A DNA stretch of 64,000 nt. Source: UBA11889 sp002313255 (GTDB lineage Bacteria; Pseudomonadota; Gammaproteobacteria; Pseudomonadales; Azotimanducaceae). A program made the position numbers and the translations under genes. Of this stretch, positions 17,972 to 27,737 are shown piece after piece (the first letter of the stretch is position 1; every line of letters starts with the position of its first letter). The notes under the pieces are model-generated. The model was not told the DNA's origin, searched no databases, and worked only from the letters and a program-made list of their open reading frames with translations. The DNA is taken from positions 15,388 to 79,387 of the forward strand of contig CAJWQX010000004.1 in NCBI GenBank assembly GCA_913045265.1, read 5' to 3'.

Positions 17972-18472
17972 TTGAATCTAGACGCCGTGCCTGATAACAA
18001 AATAAAAACTCTGTTACGCCGAAGGTTTCATTCCGATAGCTCGAAATCACCCCTCTACCGACTTGTAAACCGAGCTTTAGACCAAGAACACAAAACAAAA
18101 ATATTACGATCTATCCTGCCGGCAAACATGGCCCTCCAATTCGAGGTTTCGAATGTTCGCGGAAACAGATTGACAATTCTCGCGAAAAACGCTTCCTGGG
18201 CAACCCGGCTCCGGTTCGACACACCGAGGCTGCTAAATCAACTTTGTCAGCTCCAGGAATTTTCGCAAATCGAAGAGATCAAAATTCGTTCTGTGTCATC
18301 GCTCGAGCCCTCTGCGACTCAACGTAGCCTCTCGGAGAATATATCGACGCCGGCGCGTGAACCGCTTGAAGAGCTCGCCGATCGAACCGAACAAGGCGAA
18401 TTAAAAAGTGCATTACGAAAACTCGCTCAGCACGGACGGACGAATTTATCGGGGCATGATCCAAAAGCGTAG
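17972..18472 (+). CDS. dciA: DUF721 / DciA-like protein
   Basis: A 166-residue DUF721 protein. The family core is recognisable as LTILAKNASWATRLRFDTPRLLNQL in two parts: NASWATRLRF at about residue 70 and the leucine-rich stretch after it. DciA-type proteins help load the replicative helicase DnaB in bacteria without DnaC. The gene lies between secA and lpxC, the same place as in Pseudomonas. The start is uncertain: TTG at 17972 or GTG at 17987, neither with a clear ribosome site. The C-terminal third is charged and probably disordered. Confidence 0.8.
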   Translation: MNLDAVPDNKIKTLLRRRFHSDSSKSPLYRLVNRALDQEHKTKILRSILPANMALQFEVSNVRGNRLTILAKNASWATRLRFDTPRLLNQLCQLQEFSQIEEIKIRSVSSLEPSATQRSLSENISTPAREPLEELADRTEQGELKSALRKLAQHGRTNLSGHDPKA

Positions 18473-18540
18473 TCCCGCTTGAACAGGATTCCGGACAACG
18501 ATTCGCTGGAATCAAATAAAATGGTTTACGAGAAAGAACT

Positions 18541-19455
18541 TCAGGAAGCTACGTATGCAGGTTTGCCAAATGAAATCGGGTTATCAGATTCGTTGCTGTA
18601 CGTTACGACTTCGTATGCGTCACGATCCGCAAGCAAGCGTCGAACTAAAGCGTTATTCGTCGAATGACCGGATTTAAAGCCACAAAAGGCCCCGATGACG
18701 CTATGCCCTAATAAGTATAGATCCCCGATCGCATCAAGAATCTTGTGCTTGACAAACTCATCCCTTTGCCGAAGGCCATCGTTATTAAGGATCCTAAAGT
18801 CATCAACGACCACCGCGTTGTCTAAGCTACCGCCTCGGGCAAGATCCATTGAACGCAATTTTTCAAAATCTGCGAGAAAACCAAACGTTCGGGCACGGCT
18901 GACCTCTTTCACAAAAGCAGTAGTAGAAAAATCAACCGACGCGTGTCGGACATGTGTCCGAAAAACTGGATGGTCATAATCCAGCGTGTATTCGACTCGA
19001 AAACCGGTGTGAGGAGAAATCGTTACCCTCGCCCCACCTTCCTCGTAACTGAGTTCCTTTAGGACGCGGATGAACCTTTTAGCCGCGTCCTGTTCTTGAA
19101 ATCCAGCTGATTGAATTAGAAATACGAAGGGTGCCGCACTCCCATCCATAATAGGCAGCTCTGACGCACTAACGTCAACAAAAGCATTGTCAATCCCCAG
19201 CCCAGCCATAGCGGACATCAAGTGCTCAACCGTCGAAATTTTATTAGATCCTTCGCCTATCGAAGTCGCCATTGTGGTGTCAGATACATTGACCGCGTTC
19301 GCTTTCACCGGTATCGGCGAATCACCATCCGTGCGCGTAAACACAATGCCGGTATCAGGTGGCGCAGGCCGTAAACTCAGAAAAACCTTTTCCCCAGTGT
19401 GTAACCCTACGCCGGCTGCTCGTATTATGTTTTTCAGCGTTCTTTGTTTAACCAT
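18541..19455 (-). CDS. lpxC: UDP-3-O-acyl-N-acetylglucosamine deacetylase LpxC
   Basis: A 304-residue zinc deacetylase for the committed step of lipid A synthesis. Zinc ligands are the histidine in EHLMSAMAGLG and the pair in HKILDAIGD (HxxxD); the SELPIMDGSA loop is also typical. The start is the ATG at 19455 (MVKQRTLKN), the standard N-terminus; a longer frame upstream is not supported. It is the last gene of the dcw region, 226 bp after ftsZ, and probably has its own promoter in that gap. Confidence 0.97.
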   Translation of the reverse strand: MVKQRTLKNIIRAAGVGLHTGEKVFLSLRPAPPDTGIVFTRTDGDSPIPVKANAVNVSDTTMATSIGEGSNKISTVEHLMSAMAGLGIDNAFVDVSASELPIMDGSAAPFVFLIQSAGFQEQDAAKRFIRVLKELSYEEGGARVTISPHTGFRVEYTLDYDHPVFRTHVRHASVDFSTTAFVKEVSRARTFGFLADFEKLRSMDLARGGSLDNAVVVDDFRILNNDGLRQRDEFVKHKILDAIGDLYLLGHSVIGAFCGFKSGHSTNNALVRRLLADRDAYEVVTYSNESDNPISFGKPAYVAS

Positions 19456-19652
19456 AATCCCACGTCTAAAACAGGGCTCAAGAACGGCGCTGGATGTTAG
19501 CAATCGCGGGTCCTCATGGCCACGAAGCCACTTGGCTAAGTTGTAACATTTTGTGTCGATCTGTTGCCGAAAAAGTCGAGCCGGCTCAAGTTTGTTTGGA
19601 TCCCGATCAAGAAATTAGAGCAGGGGGCAATTCACACTCTCTGTTAGCTTGT

Positions 19653-19669
19653 CGTTCCTTGGGGGAACG
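19653..19669 (-). terminator. Hairpin just downstream of ftsZ, possible weak terminator
   Basis: CGTTCC and GGAACG form a 6-bp stem around a 5-base loop, 12 bp after the ftsZ stop. No T-run follows on the minus strand, so it may only stabilise the 3' end of the dcw transcript. Confidence 0.35.
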
Positions 19670-19681
19670 GAACAGTTGGCT

Positions 19682-20848
19682 TCAATCCGCTTGCCGCCGC
19701 AGGAAGGCCGGAATATCCAAATAATCTGCATTCATATTTTCGGATTGTTCGGACGGCACTTCTCGTGCACTGCTAGCCCGACGCTTTTTTCTCATTACCG
19801 TAGGCCGATCCAAGTCATCATAATCGGGCCGACCCCCTTCCCCGTCGTCGGTATCGTCACCTTCATACGTATTGTCGACGACAACGCTTGGAAGTAGGGC
19901 TTCGCCAAGTCCCGTCGCAACTACCGTAACGCGAAGCTCTTCTGCAGCTTCCGTATCAATTACGGTACCAATAACAACGAGCCCTCGCTCCGAAGTAAAT
20001 GCGTTAATGGTCTCACCAACATCAGCAAATTCACCTATGGATAGATCCGGACCCGCTGTAATGTTGACGAGTACACCCCTGGCACCTTGAAGATCAACAT
20101 CCTCAAGAAGAGGACTTCGAATAGCAGCTTCCGCTGCATCTCGCGCTCGATTCTCCCCGGCTGCTCGCCCAGTACCCATCATCGCCATTCCCATTTCAGA
20201 CATAACTGTCCGTACATCGGCAAAATCAACATTGATCATACCTGGCCGAATAATCAGATCTGCAATACCTTGGACGGCACCACATAGAACTTCGTTAGCT
20301 GTCGCGAAAGCATCGACCATTGATGTTCTCTCTCCCAGCACCGACAAAAGTTTCTCGTTCGGGATCGTAATCAACGAATCAACATGCTGGGCAAGTTCTT
20401 CGATCCCCTGCTCCGCAGATTCCATTCGTTTTTCGAATCGAAAGGGTTTCGTGACGACCGCCACTGTTAGGATGTCCAGCTCGCGAGCCACCTGCGCTAC
20501 GACCGGTGCCCCTCCTGTCCCAGTACCACCGCCCATACCAGCAGTAATGAATACCATGTCTGCGCCAGAAAGAACTTCCGCGATCCGGTCACGGTCCTCC
20601 ATTGCTGCCAACCTGCCGATCTCAGGGTCGGCACCGGCGCCGAGGCCCTTGGTAATTGATGCGCCCAGTTGCAATATGGTCTTGGCGTCCAAACTCTTAA
20701 GAGCCTGGGAGTCGGTATTTGCCGCTATGAAGTCAACGCCTTCAACATTCTTTAAAACCATATGTTGAATCGCATTTCCGCCGCCACCACCAACTCCAAT
20801 CACCTTGATAATCGCGCTTTGAGGAGGACTATCGACTAGTTCGAACAT
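19682..20848 (-). CDS. ftsZ: Cell division protein FtsZ
   Basis: A 388-residue tubulin-like GTPase that builds the division ring. The GTP motif GGGTGTGGAP is near residue 107 and the T7 loop NVDFADV near 205. The variable linker (about 320-372) ends in the conserved C-terminal peptide DYLDIPAFLRRQAD, the docking site for FtsA and ZipA. The start is the ATG at 20848, 25 bp after ftsA. Order ftsQ-ftsA-ftsZ is standard. Confidence 0.99.
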   Translation of the reverse strand: MFELVDSPPQSAIIKVIGVGGGGGNAIQHMVLKNVEGVDFIAANTDSQALKSLDAKTILQLGASITKGLGAGADPEIGRLAAMEDRDRIAEVLSGADMVFITAGMGGGTGTGGAPVVAQVARELDILTVAVVTKPFRFEKRMESAEQGIEELAQHVDSLITIPNEKLLSVLGERTSMVDAFATANEVLCGAVQGIADLIIRPGMINVDFADVRTVMSEMGMAMMGTGRAAGENRARDAAEAAIRSPLLEDVDLQGARGVLVNITAGPDLSIGEFADVGETINAFTSERGLVVIGTVIDTEAAEELRVTVVATGLGEALLPSVVVDNTYEGDDTDDGEGGRPDYDDLDRPTVMRKKRRASSAREVPSEQSENMNADYLDIPAFLRRQAD

Positions 20849-20873
20849 AGTTTTTTCCTATTTGAAAGTTTAT

Positions 20874-22103
20874 TCACACATTTTTGTCCAGCCACTTCTT
20901 GACTCCGCTAAAAAAGCCGAAGCTTCTAGAATTCCCTTGCTCCGAATGCCTTTGTTCAATTTCTTTGGCGTGTGCCAGTAAACCAACGCCGGTGGAATAA
21001 ATTGGGTTGGTTACTATGTCTTTTAGGCCTGATATGTTTTTCGGAAAACCGAGACTAACTGGCATGTGGAATATCTCTTCCGCTAATTCCACTACGCCTT
21101 CCATCTTCGAAGACCCACCTGTAAGAACGATACCCGCGGCAACAAGGTCTGCGAAACCGCTACGTCTTAATTCAGCCTGAACAAGAGTAAAAAGCTCGGC
21201 ATACCTCGGCTCAACCACTTCCGCCAAAGCCTGCCTAGAGAGCTCGCGCGCGCGCTTATCGCCTACCCCCGGAACCTTGATGTAGTCACCTTCTTGCGCT
21301 AATTGAGTGAGTGCAGAGGCGTAACGAATCTTGATTTCTTCGGCGTGTTGGGTCGGTGTACGAAGCGCCATCGCAATGTCGTTCGTGACCTGATCACCTG
21401 CGATCGGGATCACGGCCGTGTGGCGTATCGCTCCGTCCGTAAACACCGCGATATCACTCGTTCCACCGCCGATGTCCACCAGGCATACGCCCAGATCTAA
21501 CTCGTCGTCGGTTAGAACAGCGAGGCTTGAGGCCAGCTGCTCGAGGACGATGCCCCTAACTGCGAGGCCACATCTTTCAATGCACTTCTCAATATTTTGA
21601 GCCGCGTTAACCGCGCCTGTCACAAGGTGAACCTTGGCCTCTAGGCGAACGCCTGACATCCCCAGAGGCTCTTTAACACCCTCTTGGCTATCGATTACAT
21701 ATTCTTGTGGAAGAATATGGAGGATTTTTTGGTCAGCCGGTATCGCTACCGCCTGAGCAGCGTCGATCACCCGTTCTACGTCCTGCGGGATCACTTCCCG
21801 GTCACGAATAGCTACGATCCCATGCGAGTTAAGACTACGAATATGACTACCAGCAATACCTGCATAGACTTCGTCAATGTCGCAACCCGCCATCAGTTCA
21901 GCTTCTTCCACAGCTCTCTGAATTGACTGGACCGTCGATTCGATATTCACTACAACGCCCTTTTTTAGTCCTCGCGACGGATGGGATCCGATACCTATAA
22001 TTTCGATTTCATCCAACTCGTTGATTTCGCCCACGATGGCAGCGACTTTGCTGGTCCCGATGTCAAGGCCTACGATTTGTTTGTTTGTGTGGTCTGAAGC
22101 CAT
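20874..22103 (-). CDS. ftsA: Cell division protein FtsA
   Basis: A 409-residue actin-like protein that anchors FtsZ filaments to the inner membrane. ATP-site segments are seen at VGLDIGTSKVAAIVG (residues 11-25), CLVDIGGGTSDIA (about 206-218) and VLTGGSSKMEG. The C-terminal amphipathic membrane tail (GVKKWLDKNV) is present. It starts 2 bp after the ftsQ stop, so the two are likely coupled. Confidence 0.98.
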   Translation of the reverse strand: MASDHTNKQIVGLDIGTSKVAAIVGEINELDEIEIIGIGSHPSRGLKKGVVVNIESTVQSIQRAVEEAELMAGCDIDEVYAGIAGSHIRSLNSHGIVAIRDREVIPQDVERVIDAAQAVAIPADQKILHILPQEYVIDSQEGVKEPLGMSGVRLEAKVHLVTGAVNAAQNIEKCIERCGLAVRGIVLEQLASSLAVLTDDELDLGVCLVDIGGGTSDIAVFTDGAIRHTAVIPIAGDQVTNDIAMALRTPTQHAEEIKIRYASALTQLAQEGDYIKVPGVGDKRARELSRQALAEVVEPRYAELFTLVQAELRRSGFADLVAAGIVLTGGSSKMEGVVELAEEIFHMPVSLGFPKNISGLKDIVTNPIYSTGVGLLAHAKEIEQRHSEQGNSRSFGFFSGVKKWLDKNV

Positions 22104-22105
22104 AT

Positions 22106-22819
22106 CTATAACCCGCGTGAAGCCACTAACGTAGAAATTTCCTCATCCCACTCGATCGCGACGCCGCTGGGGTATCTCGCATCCGCCCTTATCACGTGAT
22201 CTTCATTACCTTGAAGTATCTCTTCGTATACGGAGACAAAGCGTCTCAAACGATTCAGAACGTCCTTCTTGCCCGTCGCAACCGACAGCCCGTTAGCGAA
22301 AGTTACGGTCCAGCCAGCGACGCTCGATTCATCCAATTCAACAATGCGCAGACCTGAACGCCCGACCAACGTGGAAAAGGTTTTGAATAACTTCATAGAT
22401 GCGGCGGAATCCGAGGACGTAGCATTAACCAATGGAAGATTACCTTGGTATTTCTCAGCCATACTGAGAACGTCGCCCTTCCCATTTAGGTACCCATCAA
22501 ATCCCCACCGCACGGTTGGTAACTCTCGATTCACGGTGACATGAACGGAATTCGGCCAATTTCTTCGAACTGTTACAGCCCGAATCCAATCGATACCCGC
22601 TATTTTTTCCTGCAGGTCCGAAGGGTTAATGGCATCGCCCATCGACATCGCCTCATTCACCACCGCGACGACGATCGTCCGTTCAGCGCCCGACAAGTCA
22701 CCCTCAACACGAACGAGATCAAGTGGCCCGGTTAGGTATCCCCATACTGTCCGGCCGCTCTGAACCGCCAGCACCAGCAAAGCAAGGGCAGTTATAACGC
22801 TGAGTAATCGACTAACCAA
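22106..22819 (-). CDS. ftsQ: Cell division protein FtsQ
   Basis: A 237-residue bitopic division protein. One N-terminal membrane segment (about residues 4-22) is followed by a POTRA domain (VRVEGDLSGAERTIV...DWIRAVTVRRNWPNSVHVTV) and the FtsQ domain. FtsQ links early and late divisome parts through FtsB and FtsL. The start codon is TTG at 22819, with GGAG about 9 nt upstream inside the end of murC. murB and ddl normally separate murC from ftsQ; here only one base does. Confidence 0.93.
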   Translation of the reverse strand: MVSRLLSVITALALLVLAVQSGRTVWGYLTGPLDLVRVEGDLSGAERTIVVAVVNEAMSMGDAINPSDLQEKIAGIDWIRAVTVRRNWPNSVHVTVNRELPTVRWGFDGYLNGKGDVLSMAEKYQGNLPLVNATSSDSAASMKLFKTFSTLVGRSGLRIVELDESSVAGWTVTFANGLSVATGKKDVLNRLRRFVSVYEEILQGNEDHVIRADARYPSGVAIEWDEEISTLVASRGL

Positions 22820-22820
22820 A

Positions 22821-24236
22821 TTAACAAGACTCCATGCCAGCCGAGACGAGACTTACGTTTCCCGCCCCTTGAACAATTACCACATCACCCTCGTTCGCGA
22901 GTTTCTTTACCATCTCACGCGCTTCGTTGGGATCCGATACAACTATCGGATTGACGCCGCCCCTTTGCCGTATTCCGGCCGCTAAACTTTTGCTGTCGGC
23001 TCCAGGTATCGCCTGCTCTCCTGCTGAGTAAATCTCGACCAATATGAGTGCATCAACCTCAGAAAGAACCCGGACAAAGTCGTCGTATAGATCGCGCGTT
23101 CGCGTATATCGATGCGGCTGATAGACCATGAGCAACCGTCTCGATGGCCAGACCAGACGTGCGGTATCCAGCACGTTCTTAACCTCTGTGGGATGATGAC
23201 CGTAGTCGTCGACTAGGGTTAGGTGTTTTTCTCGAACCGTTATTTCCCGTGTTTCAAAACGTCGACCCACACCGCTGAAATTCTTTAGGCCCTGCCGTAT
23301 CGCCTCGTCGGCGATGGATTCTTCCGTGGCAACAGCGATCGCCGCGACTGCGTTTCTAACGTTGTGGAACCCCGGCAACGGAAGTTCCACGTTTAATTCA
23401 CTACGTTCCTCGGGACGTTCGACCGTAAACCGCCATACGCTTTCTTCGTATTCTATGTCTCTCGCGCGAAAATTGGCTTCGGCGGAAAGGCCATATGTGT
23501 ATACCGGTCTCGCCAACTCTGGCATTAGTGAACACGCGGGCTTGTCGTCTAAGCATAGAAAGACATGGCCATAAAATGGCAATCGATGGACAAATTGGAT
23601 AAACGTTTGTTTTAGTTTTTCAAAATCATGGTCGTAGGCTGAAAGATGGTCTTGATCGACATTCGTGATTACGGCAACCATGGGTTGAAGAAACAGGAAG
23701 GAAGCGTCGCTTTCATCCGCCTCGGCAATTAAATACTTTCCATCACCAAGCTTTGCATTTCGTCCTTCGCTTTTCAGCAAGCCTCCGACGACAAAAGTCG
23801 GATCCAGGCCAGCCGCCTGGAAAATACTGGTGATAAGCCCTGTCGTAGTAGTTTTGCCATGCGTACCAGCAACAGCAATACCACGTCGATAGCGCATCAA
23901 TTCGCCCAACATTTCGGCCCTAGCAACGACAGGAATTCTCTGCCGACGAGCTTCAACGATTTCTGGGTTATCGGTATCGACCGCACTCGACACAACCACC
24001 ACGTCGGAACCAACAACGTTGTGCGCTTCATGCCCGACAGAAACTTGCGCACCTAGTTCTGCAAGGCGACGGACGACACTAGAATCGGCGATGTCTGATC
24101 CTGTCACAGAGTAACCTTGGTGCAGGAGCACCTCTGCGATACCACACATACCTGAACCACCCACTCCAACAAAGTGAATGCGGTTAACGCGACCCATATC
24201 GGGTACGTCGGGAGACTTTTCAACCAACGGTCTCAA
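22821..24236 (-). CDS. murC: UDP-N-acetylmuramate--L-alanine ligase
   Basis: A 471-residue Mur ligase that adds L-alanine to UDP-MurNAc. The N-terminal UDP-binding loop FVGVGGSGMCGIAE, the P-loop GTHGKTTTT (about 124-132) and the C-terminal DDYGHHPTE motif are intact. The ATG at 24236 overlaps the ftsW stop (ATGA). murG is normally between ftsW and murC but is not here. The first 13 residues precede the family core, yet the overlap favours this start over the ATG at 24197. Confidence 0.97.
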   Translation of the reverse strand: MRPLVEKSPDVPDMGRVNRIHFVGVGGSGMCGIAEVLLHQGYSVTGSDIADSSVVRRLAELGAQVSVGHEAHNVVGSDVVVVSSAVDTDNPEIVEARRQRIPVVARAEMLGELMRYRRGIAVAGTHGKTTTTGLITSIFQAAGLDPTFVVGGLLKSEGRNAKLGDGKYLIAEADESDASFLFLQPMVAVITNVDQDHLSAYDHDFEKLKQTFIQFVHRLPFYGHVFLCLDDKPACSLMPELARPVYTYGLSAEANFRARDIEYEESVWRFTVERPEERSELNVELPLPGFHNVRNAVAAIAVATEESIADEAIRQGLKNFSGVGRRFETREITVREKHLTLVDDYGHHPTEVKNVLDTARLVWPSRRLLMVYQPHRYTRTRDLYDDFVRVLSEVDALILVEIYSAGEQAIPGADSKSLAAGIRQRGGVNPIVVSDPNEAREMVKKLANEGDVVIVQGAGNVSLVSAGMESC

Positions 24237-25345
24237 GATGCGCGACCTTGCTTAGTTTTCGTCGAAACTTCAAAACTCGCGCGCTGGATTAATCCCATCA
24301 ACATTGCACAGACAAGAAGACTGTTTCCCCCATAACTTATGAACGGCAAAGTTAAGCCCTTCGTGGGAAGAACGCCGGTATTTACTCCAACATTAATGAG
24401 TACCTGAGCTCCTATTAAGAGACCGGCACCGTATGCCAAATAACCGGCGAATGAACGATCAACATCAATGGCCTTTCGGGCAATCCTAAAGCCGCGTAAT
24501 ACGATAAAACCCAAAAGGCTTATTACAAAAACTGCACCAACAAGGCCAAGTTCCTCCGCAATAACGGCAAAAATAAAATCGTTATGCGCCTCGGGTAGAT
24601 AAAAGAGCTTCTGGATCCCATCGCCTAGGCCAATGCCTGTTATTTCTCCACGACCAAACGCTATCAACGCTTGCGTGAGTTGATAACCACCACTAGATGC
24701 TGAAGCCCAGGGATCAAGAAACGTTGCGAGACGTTCAGTCCTTTCTGGGCTGATTAAGATAAGTAAGAAGAGTCCGCCACCAACAAAAACTGCTGCTAAC
24801 AAAAAATGCGGCAACCGCAGACCAGCCAGGAACGCTAAACCTGCTACCAACACCAATAGAATAACGAGAGTGCCGAAATCGGGCTCTATCAGGACTAGGA
24901 GAAAAACAGGCGTGAGCCACAGCATCGGGCGTAGGAGCTCGGTACCTCCGCGCTTTACTTTTTCACCAGAGCGAGACAGAAAACCAGCGATATAGATAAG
25001 AACCAAAAACTTAATCCATTCGGATGCTTGGAAAGTGAAGAATCCGAAATCAATCCAACGTCTGCTGCCGTTAATCACGCTTCCTATACCCGGAATCAAC
25101 ACGACAACGGCCAACAAGAGTGCTACGAACAAGCACGTTTTGTGTCCGAATTCCCATAGTTTCAAGGGCAGCGAGACCACGACCCCAAACACACATATGG
25201 ATGCGAGGACGTACGCAACATGCCTAACTCCATACGAGATACCTGCGACGTCGAACGCCGATGACGCCGAAGCGACCATAATCACGCCGATCACCAATGC
25301 TATGAGCCAAGCGATCACGAGGGATATATCGAAATTCGCAGTCAC
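24233..25345 (-). CDS. ftsW: Lipid II polymerase FtsW (SEDS family)
   Basis: A 370-residue SEDS glycosyltransferase with about ten membrane segments, which polymerises septal glycan together with FtsI. Family segments include GSRRWIDFG, EPDFGTLVILL, GGYQLTQALIAFGRG and ISYGGNSLLV. The start is placed at GTG at 25345, in a GTGA overlap with the murD stop and with GGAAGG 9 nt upstream. A longer frame reaching 25423 would overlap murD by 80 bp and lacks support. Confidence 0.96.
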   Translation of the reverse strand: MTANFDISLVIAWLIALVIGVIMVASASSAFDVAGISYGVRHVAYVLASICVFGVVVSLPLKLWEFGHKTCLFVALLLAVVVLIPGIGSVINGSRRWIDFGFFTFQASEWIKFLVLIYIAGFLSRSGEKVKRGGTELLRPMLWLTPVFLLVLIEPDFGTLVILLVLVAGLAFLAGLRLPHFLLAAVFVGGGLFLLILISPERTERLATFLDPWASASSGGYQLTQALIAFGRGEITGIGLGDGIQKLFYLPEAHNDFIFAVIAEELGLVGAVFVISLLGFIVLRGFRIARKAIDVDRSFAGYLAYGAGLLIGAQVLINVGVNTGVLPTKGLTLPFISYGGNSLLVCAMLMGLIQRASFEVSTKTKQGRAS

Positions 25346-26652
25346 TTGGACATGCCTTCCACAATACGAGTAAAAGCCTGTCCACGAACTACGAAGTTCT
25401 CGAACATGTCGAAACTCGCGCACGCGGGCGAGAACAGAACTACATCGCCAGGAAGCGCGTCCATTCGTGCCTTCATCACCGCGTCGTCAAGGTCAGAAGC
25501 AAAGGCTACGGGCGTGCCCGGAATGTTCGCTGCGATAAGTCTCGCATCTCGACCAATCAATACCACGCTTCGAACATGGCCAGGGATAGCCCGTCCCAAC
25601 ACGGCGAAATCTGCGCCCTTGCCCATCCCCCCCGCGATCAGGACGATTCTTCGAGATGACGGTTGTTTAATTACACCTTGAATTGCGGCAATGCAGGATC
25701 CCAAGTTGGTAGCTTTCGAGTCATCCACATACGTGACATCATCAATACTGCCTATGATTTGGGCTCGGTGTGGTAAGCCCTCGAAGGACTCCAAAACGTG
25801 TCTGATATTGTCGAAGCTAGCCTCGAAGCTATGTGCAATGGCCGCAGCCGCAACGACATTAAACCGATTGTGATCACCCGTAAGTTTAATCGCGTCGCTA
25901 GCCACAAACCTTCCGTCAATAACTACTCCTTTTTCGATTACACGCCATCGTTCATCTTTATTGACGGCAACGGATGGCACATTATCCGGCGGTCGAGAAA
26001 GGGGATCGTCGCCGTTATAAACTGCAAATCCGCAATCTCTGTAAATCCTTCGTTTAACCGCCGCGTATGAATCGAGCGACTCATGGCGGTCCAGGTGGTC
26101 GTTACTTATATTAATGATCGAGGCGACGTCTAATCTTTTTGCTTCCATTCGTTCCAGTTGAAAGCTCGATAACTCAAGAACGTAACCTGCAAAACCATCG
26201 TTAAGTAGATCCAAGGCCGGAGGGCCTAGATTTCCCCCGCTGCCGAATGCTTGGTCCTCCAGCATTGCGCCTACTAGTGTCGTTACTGTGCTCTTTCCGT
26301 TGGTACCCGTAATTCCGATCACTGGGCCGTCTGCCGCATCCATGAACAAGTCCACGTCACTAACAAGTTTGATTCCCGTAGAAAGAGCTTTTCGCACCAA
26401 GCAATGACTAAGAGGCAGCCCGGGGCTCACGATCATGGTCGAAACCGAATCGATCGCGCGATCAATGTCACTTGGCCTTATCAACGATACTTGAGGAAAG
26501 TTTTGATAAAACGTTCTTGAATTGGGGATTGGGCTTTGGTCGGTGTCGAATCGGGTATCGCAGACGATGAGGTCTCGTTTTCCGTGAAGATACCTAAGGC
26601 ACGACATACCGCTGACGCCAGCACCCAGTATCAGCGTGCCGTTTAGTGTCAT
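25342..26652 (-). CDS. murD: UDP-N-acetylmuramoyl-L-alanine--D-glutamate ligase
   Basis: A 436-residue Mur ligase adding D-glutamate. The N-terminal Rossmann loop ILGAGVSGMSC, the P-loop GTNGKSTVT, the SSFQLE motif and the ending region (FDMFENFVVRGQAF) are all typical. The start is the ATG at 26652 (MTLNGTLILGAG), overlapping the mraY stop by 4 bp; longer forms run into mraY. It precedes ftsW directly, the standard order. Confidence 0.97.
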   Translation of the reverse strand: MTLNGTLILGAGVSGMSCLRYLHGKRDLIVCDTRFDTDQSPIPNSRTFYQNFPQVSLIRPSDIDRAIDSVSTMIVSPGLPLSHCLVRKALSTGIKLVSDVDLFMDAADGPVIGITGTNGKSTVTTLVGAMLEDQAFGSGGNLGPPALDLLNDGFAGYVLELSSFQLERMEAKRLDVASIINISNDHLDRHESLDSYAAVKRRIYRDCGFAVYNGDDPLSRPPDNVPSVAVNKDERWRVIEKGVVIDGRFVASDAIKLTGDHNRFNVVAAAAIAHSFEASFDNIRHVLESFEGLPHRAQIIGSIDDVTYVDDSKATNLGSCIAAIQGVIKQPSSRRIVLIAGGMGKGADFAVLGRAIPGHVRSVVLIGRDARLIAANIPGTPVAFASDLDDAVMKARMDALPGDVVLFSPACASFDMFENFVVRGQAFTRIVEGMSK

Positions 26653-27737
26653 CGCAGTTTCAACGTAGACAAACCAAACATCACGAGCATCAGCGTAATA
26701 ATCCAAAATCGGACGGTTATTTTGGGTTCAGGCCACCCCTTCAATTCGAAATGGTGGTGGATAGGAGCCATCCTAAAAACGCGCCTGCCAGTAAGCTTAA
26801 AACTAGATACTTGAACGATCACAGAAAAAGCCTCCAGAACGAATAAGCCCCCCATGATCAAGAGGACGATCTCGTGTCTAACCATTACCCCTACTGCACC
26901 CAGAGCCGACCCGAGTGCAAGCGATCCCGTGTCCCCCATAAAGACCTGCGCGGGATAAGCGTTGAACCAAAGAAAACCGAGGCCAGCCCCTATTAACGCT
27001 CCGCAGAATACCGAGAGCTCACCAGCGCCCTCGACGTACGGAATTTGCAGGTACGTCGCGAATTCAACGTTGCCGACAAGATAAGCGATGAGGCCCAACG
27101 CCGCGCCGACAATAACCGTGGGTAAAACTGCCAGCCCGTCCAGCCCATCTGTCAGATTTACCGCGTTACTCATGCCCACAATTATTAGGTATGCCAAAAA
27201 GACGAATCCGAAAGCTCCAAGAGGGATCGATATTGCTTTGAAGAAAGGCACAATTAGAGTGGTGTCGGCCGACGACGAGGCGGTGTTGTATAGAGCAACC
27301 GCAGCTCCAATACCAAACACCGATTGAAACAAATACTTCCAACCCGCAGAAAGCCCGTGGGAGGAGCTTGACCGCGAAATCTTTAAGAAATCGTCAATCC
27401 ATCCAATAGCGCCGAAGGAGAGAGTGATGCACAGAACAATGCGTATATATCGGCTACCAAGATCTCCCCACAATATCGTGGTCACCAAAATCACTACAAG
27501 AATCAGTACTCCGCCCATCGTTGGCGTACCGGCTTTGCTTTGATGTGACCTCGGCCCATCTTCGCGAACGACTTCGCCAATTTGATGAGTTGAGAGCTTG
27601 CGAATAAGAACCGGGCCTAGGCTTAGAGACAAGAACATGGCGGTGCCTGCGCTTACCATCGTCCTGAAGGTCAAGTACTGAAATACTCCAAAGGCGGCTA
27701 CAAACTGCGATAAATAGTCGGTCAACCAAAGGAACAT
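26649..27737 (-). CDS. mraY: Phospho-N-acetylmuramoyl-pentapeptide transferase MraY
   Basis: A 362-residue inner-membrane transferase with about ten membrane segments that makes lipid I from UDP-MurNAc-pentapeptide and undecaprenyl phosphate. Catalytic motifs are KAGTPTMGG, NAVNLTDGLDGLA, FMGDTGSLALG and MAPIHHHFELKGWPE. The ATG at 27737 shares one base with the murE stop. murF, whose product is needed to make MraY's substrate, normally sits between murE and mraY but is missing here. Confidence 0.98.
   Translation of the reverse strand: MFLWLTDYLSQFVAAFGVFQYLTFRTMVSAGTAMFLSLSLGPVLIRKLSTHQIGEVVREDGPRSHQSKAGTPTMGGVLILVVILVTTILWGDLGSRYIRIVLCITLSFGAIGWIDDFLKISRSSSSHGLSAGWKYLFQSVFGIGAAVALYNTASSSADTTLIVPFFKAISIPLGAFGFVFLAYLIIVGMSNAVNLTDGLDGLAVLPTVIVGAALGLIAYLVGNVEFATYLQIPYVEGAGELSVFCGALIGAGLGFLWFNAYPAQVFMGDTGSLALGSALGAVGVMVRHEIVLLIMGGLFVLEAFSVIVQVSSFKLTGRRVFRMAPIHHHFELKGWPEPKITVRFWIITLMLVMFGLSTLKLR

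Noticed and set aside
18279..18515. Minus-strand frame in the 3' part of dciA
   Set aside because: It runs antisense to dciA, resembles no family I know and has no ribosome site.
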